From Spirochaetota bacterium (GTDB taxonomy: Bacteria; Spirochaetota; GWE2-31-10; MWDO01): a stretch of 16,563 bases of DNA. The stretch covers positions 1 through 16,563 of the forward strand of contig JAGOCL010000015.1 of assembly GCA_017998755.1 (NCBI GenBank), read 5' to 3'. The notes beneath the pieces were generated by a model. The model did not search any database. It saw nothing but the letters and a program-made list of their open reading frames with translations, and was not told the DNA's origin. Positions 14,769-16,563 of the stretch are shown piece after piece. The translations under genes and the position numbers were made by a program. Positions within the stretch are counted from its first letter, which is position 1. Each line of letters begins with the position of its first letter.

Positions 14769-15611
14769 ATGAAAGAATTAAATAACTCAGAAATTAATTT
14801 GGCTTTAAGAAAAATAAGGTCAAAATACGACGATATAATAAAAGAATTTAAGAAAAGCAGAATCTTGCTTGAAAATTTTGAAGACAGATATTCAAAAACT
14901 TTGAGATCAAAAATGGATCTATCGGTGTTTCTCCTTGCGGAAATAGAGGCGGTTACCGAGCTTTACAAAAGGGAAGAGATAAAAAAGGGTATAGAAAATA
15001 TAGAAGCTGGCGACAAAAAAAATAAAGAACCCGTTGATAGAAAAAGTTTCGCCGATAAAGTTTACGAAGAAAATCTTAAAAAAATACAGAAATACTCAAG
15101 GATTTCTCTTCATCGCGACGCTTCCGAAGAAGCCGAACGGCTTTTAGGCGCGGTCAGAACTTTGATTAACGATTATTGGCCGGCTATTACGCTGATATTT
15201 CGGGATAATAAATACCATTCCGATAACGATAAACTCAGCTCTTATTATCACAAATTATTAACAAACTACGACTACACGGGTATTATGCCCATATCCCGAC
15301 AATATATAGACGCGCTTAACAGAAAACCGCAGGATATGAAGAAAACTGATTTTGAGAGCAGGTTTATTTTACAGGAAACGGCGTTTTTGTTGAACGATAT
15401 TCTCGATACGTTAAATAAAGTATTGGACTCAGAAGGAGTTCCTTCCGCCGATAAAAAAATCGTAGTAGAGGCGATCAAAGTCGTAACGGGGAGTAACTTT
15501 CCGGCGACTTTCAAAGGGCTGTTTCATACCGATTGCGTGAAAAAAGTCCGCGATTATACCGAGGGGATTATCAACGATTTTAGATTCAAAGGCATTAAAA
15601 GAAATTACTAA
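14769..15611 (+). CDS. Unrecognised 280-residue, mainly helical protein
   Basis: No family is recognised. There is no signal peptide or membrane segment, so it is probably cytoplasmic. The first 60 residues are charged and look coiled-coil-forming. A linker rich in K, D and E (about 75-95) follows. The rest (100-280) is a compact-looking helical region with aromatic clusters such as NDYWPAITLIF (139-149) and SSYYHKLLTNYDYTG (157-171). The protein ends with a basic tail. Codon use matches its neighbours, which supports a real gene. AGGA at 14759-14762 supports the ATG. It is transcribed divergently from yraN, and its stop codon overlaps the stop of the MEMO-like gene on the other strand. Function is unknown; the convergent neighbour does not imply a shared role. 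Confidence 0.72.
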   Translation: MKELNNSEINLALRKIRSKYDDIIKEFKKSRILLENFEDRYSKTLRSKMDLSVFLLAEIEAVTELYKREEIKKGIENIEAGDKKNKEPVDRKSFADKVYEENLKKIQKYSRISLHRDASEEAERLLGAVRTLINDYWPAITLIFRDNKYHSDNDKLSSYYHKLLTNYDYTGIMPISRQYIDALNRKPQDMKKTDFESRFILQETAFLLNDILDTLNKVLDSEGVPSADKKIVVEAIKVVTGSNFPATFKGLFHTDCVKKVRDYTEGIINDFRFKGIKRNY

Positions 15612-16438
15612 ATATACGCAGAAATAAATCCTTCGACTTTCAGTTTATCGTCCGAAATATCCCCCGAATTGTACTGTTTAAGAATATTTACTTTATCTTT
15701 TTCCAAACGATTAGCAATTCTTAGTAGCGTTACGACTCCGCCGCCGCCGTAAGCCTCGATCTGTCTTAAAGCCAATTGTTCGGCTAAGTAATCCGGATCC
15801 ATTTTTTTGAGAATATCTATGAACTTCTTATCTTTTTCATTGGCGACGTCGTATTTTTCATTATGGCTGAGATTGGTAGTCACAATTATGAGATATTCTT
15901 TTTTTCCTTTTTCGATAAGAGCCTGTATGGCGTTTGATAGTAGTATAGTGAATTTTGTATTCGGTTCGCCCATAATAATTGGGACTATTTTTGTATCTTT
16001 ACTAAGAACCGTCGAGATATAAGGCAGTTGGGTCTCTATGGAGTGTTCGGATAAATGATATTTTTCCCCGTAATAGATAAACTCTTCGTTGTATCCGTTC
16101 AAAAACTTATTCGCCTCTTTATCGATCTCTACGTCCCCGAGCGGCGAAGTAAAATAATCGCTTTCGGTAAGCGCTATTCCTTGAAACGCCATCTTGTGTA
16201 GGGGCGAGATAATTATGACGGTATCGTAATGTTCTCCGACAATTTGCGAGTATGCCGCGGAAAAAGCGTCTTTAGCAAAAAGGTAGCTCGCGTAAGGGGC
16301 GATTAAGGCAAACGGTTTTTTATTCTTTACCGAAGGGATAGACGCTATCCCCGACTTAATCATAGCCGATAGAGCGTCCGGGTTCTCGGGATAAAAAATT
16401 CCCTCGACAATTGTAGGTCTTTTTAAAACATCTTTCAT
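15608..16438 (-). CDS. MEMO-family protein (AmmeMemoRadiSam system protein B-like) with altered metal-site residues
   Basis: The 276 residues match the MEMO family along their length: RPTIVEGIFYPENPDAL (7-23), ALIAPYASYLF (44-54), ISPLHKMAFQGIAL (77-90), FTSPLGDVEID (96-106), EHSIETQLPY (131-140), TTNLSHNEKYD (187-197) and EAYGGGGVVTLL (228-239). MEMO proteins share a fold with LigB-type extradiol dioxygenases. In human MEMO1 the site uses H49, H81 and C244, with D189 and H192 nearby. Here H81 and H192 are kept, but the equivalents of H49, D189 and C244 are Y49, N189 and Y230. The usual APHAGY has become APYASY and the usual ACGxxP has become AYGGGG. The protein may therefore not bind metal in the normal way. 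AGGA (16445-16448) lies 6 nt before the ATG. No partner genes for AmmeMemoRadiSam protein A or the radical SAM protein are in the window. Confidence 0.85.
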   Translation of the reverse strand: MKDVLKRPTIVEGIFYPENPDALSAMIKSGIASIPSVKNKKPFALIAPYASYLFAKDAFSAAYSQIVGEHYDTVIIISPLHKMAFQGIALTESDYFTSPLGDVEIDKEANKFLNGYNEEFIYYGEKYHLSEHSIETQLPYISTVLSKDTKIVPIIMGEPNTKFTILLSNAIQALIEKGKKEYLIIVTTNLSHNEKYDVANEKDKKFIDILKKMDPDYLAEQLALRQIEAYGGGGVVTLLRIANRLEKDKVNILKQYNSGDISDDKLKVEGFISAYI

Positions 16439-16491
16439 TTACGTTCCTGTTTTCTTGACTCGTTTCGTAATTGCTTAGAATATTAAGTCAA

Positions 16492-16518
16492 ATTATCACA
16501 TATTTAAAATAATATCAA
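16492..16518 (-). promoter_or_regulatory. Possible promoter for the MEMO-like gene
   Basis: On the minus strand TTGATA (16518-16513) is followed after 15 bp by GATAAT (16497-16492), preceded by TGT in extended -10 style. Both boxes match the consensus at 5/6, but the spacing is short. The remaining leader to the ATG at 16438 is about 50 nt and contains 6-bp inverted arms, TTGACT (16455-16460) and AGTCAA (16486-16491). Confidence 0.3.
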
Positions 16519-16563
16519 TTAAAAAAATACGATAAATTTATATGACGCGCGAATGTAACATTT

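Noticed and set aside
16439..16563. Possible tRNA or small RNA in the final 125 bases
   Set aside because: No cloverleaf or strong GC stem is visible. The sequence looks like an AT-rich upstream region of the MEMO-like gene.
1..16563. Mobile element, prophage, toxin-antitoxin or CRISPR system
   Set aside because: No transposase, integrase, phage structural gene, spaced direct repeats or toxin-antitoxin pair was recognised. Most genes are core chromosomal functions.

Overview
This window comes from an AT-rich bacterial chromosome (roughly 35-40% GC by eye, not computed). The organism is probably motile and diderm. It has a chemotaxis cluster, a sigma-54 activator, a lipoprotein, and a secreted TPR/SPOR protein. 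A spirochaete-like source is my best guess, based on gene style and on a small CxxC protein that resembles spirochaetal proteins I recall. No 16S, tRNA or lineage marker is present, so this is an inference. No mobile element, CRISPR array, rRNA or tRNA gene was recognised, and no gap between genes exceeds about 180 bp.

Region 1 (1-5320, + strand) is a chemotaxis cluster. It holds the 3' end of a classical methyl-accepting receptor; a second, sensorless, membrane-anchored receptor-like protein whose C-terminus carries a CheZ-type phosphatase motif; a stand-alone CheY whose start overlaps the stop of that receptor; CheR methyltransferase; CheB methylesterase; and an NtrC-type sigma-54-dependent response regulator. 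CheR and CheB would set receptor methylation. CheY would carry the output, and the receptor-like protein may help to dephosphorylate CheY-P. No cheA, cheW, cheC, cheD or cheX lies in the window.

Region 2 (5431-8326, + strand) holds a glycogen debranching enzyme (GlgX) and a small unknown lipoprotein. The lipoprotein has its own promoter-like sequence, with a palindrome between the -35 and -10 elements.

Region 3 (14579 down to 8352, - strand) is a tightly packed six-gene operon: yraN, a 44-codon gene, a CxxC/HxxC putative metal-binding protein, miaB (tRNA ms2i6A37 synthesis), a secreted TPR/SPOR protein and mutS (mismatch repair). Four of its five junctions are overlaps or a 2-nt gap, and two genes start with GTG, which suggests translational coupling.

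Region 4 (14769-16438) is a convergent pair: an unrecognised 280-residue helical protein on the + strand and a MEMO-family protein on the - strand. Their stop codons overlap. The MEMO-like protein appears to have lost several of the family's metal-site residues.

The most interesting observations are the receptor/CheZ-like hybrid coupled to cheY, the degenerate MEMO protein, and the two small unrecognised proteins in the yraN-miaB-mutS operon.
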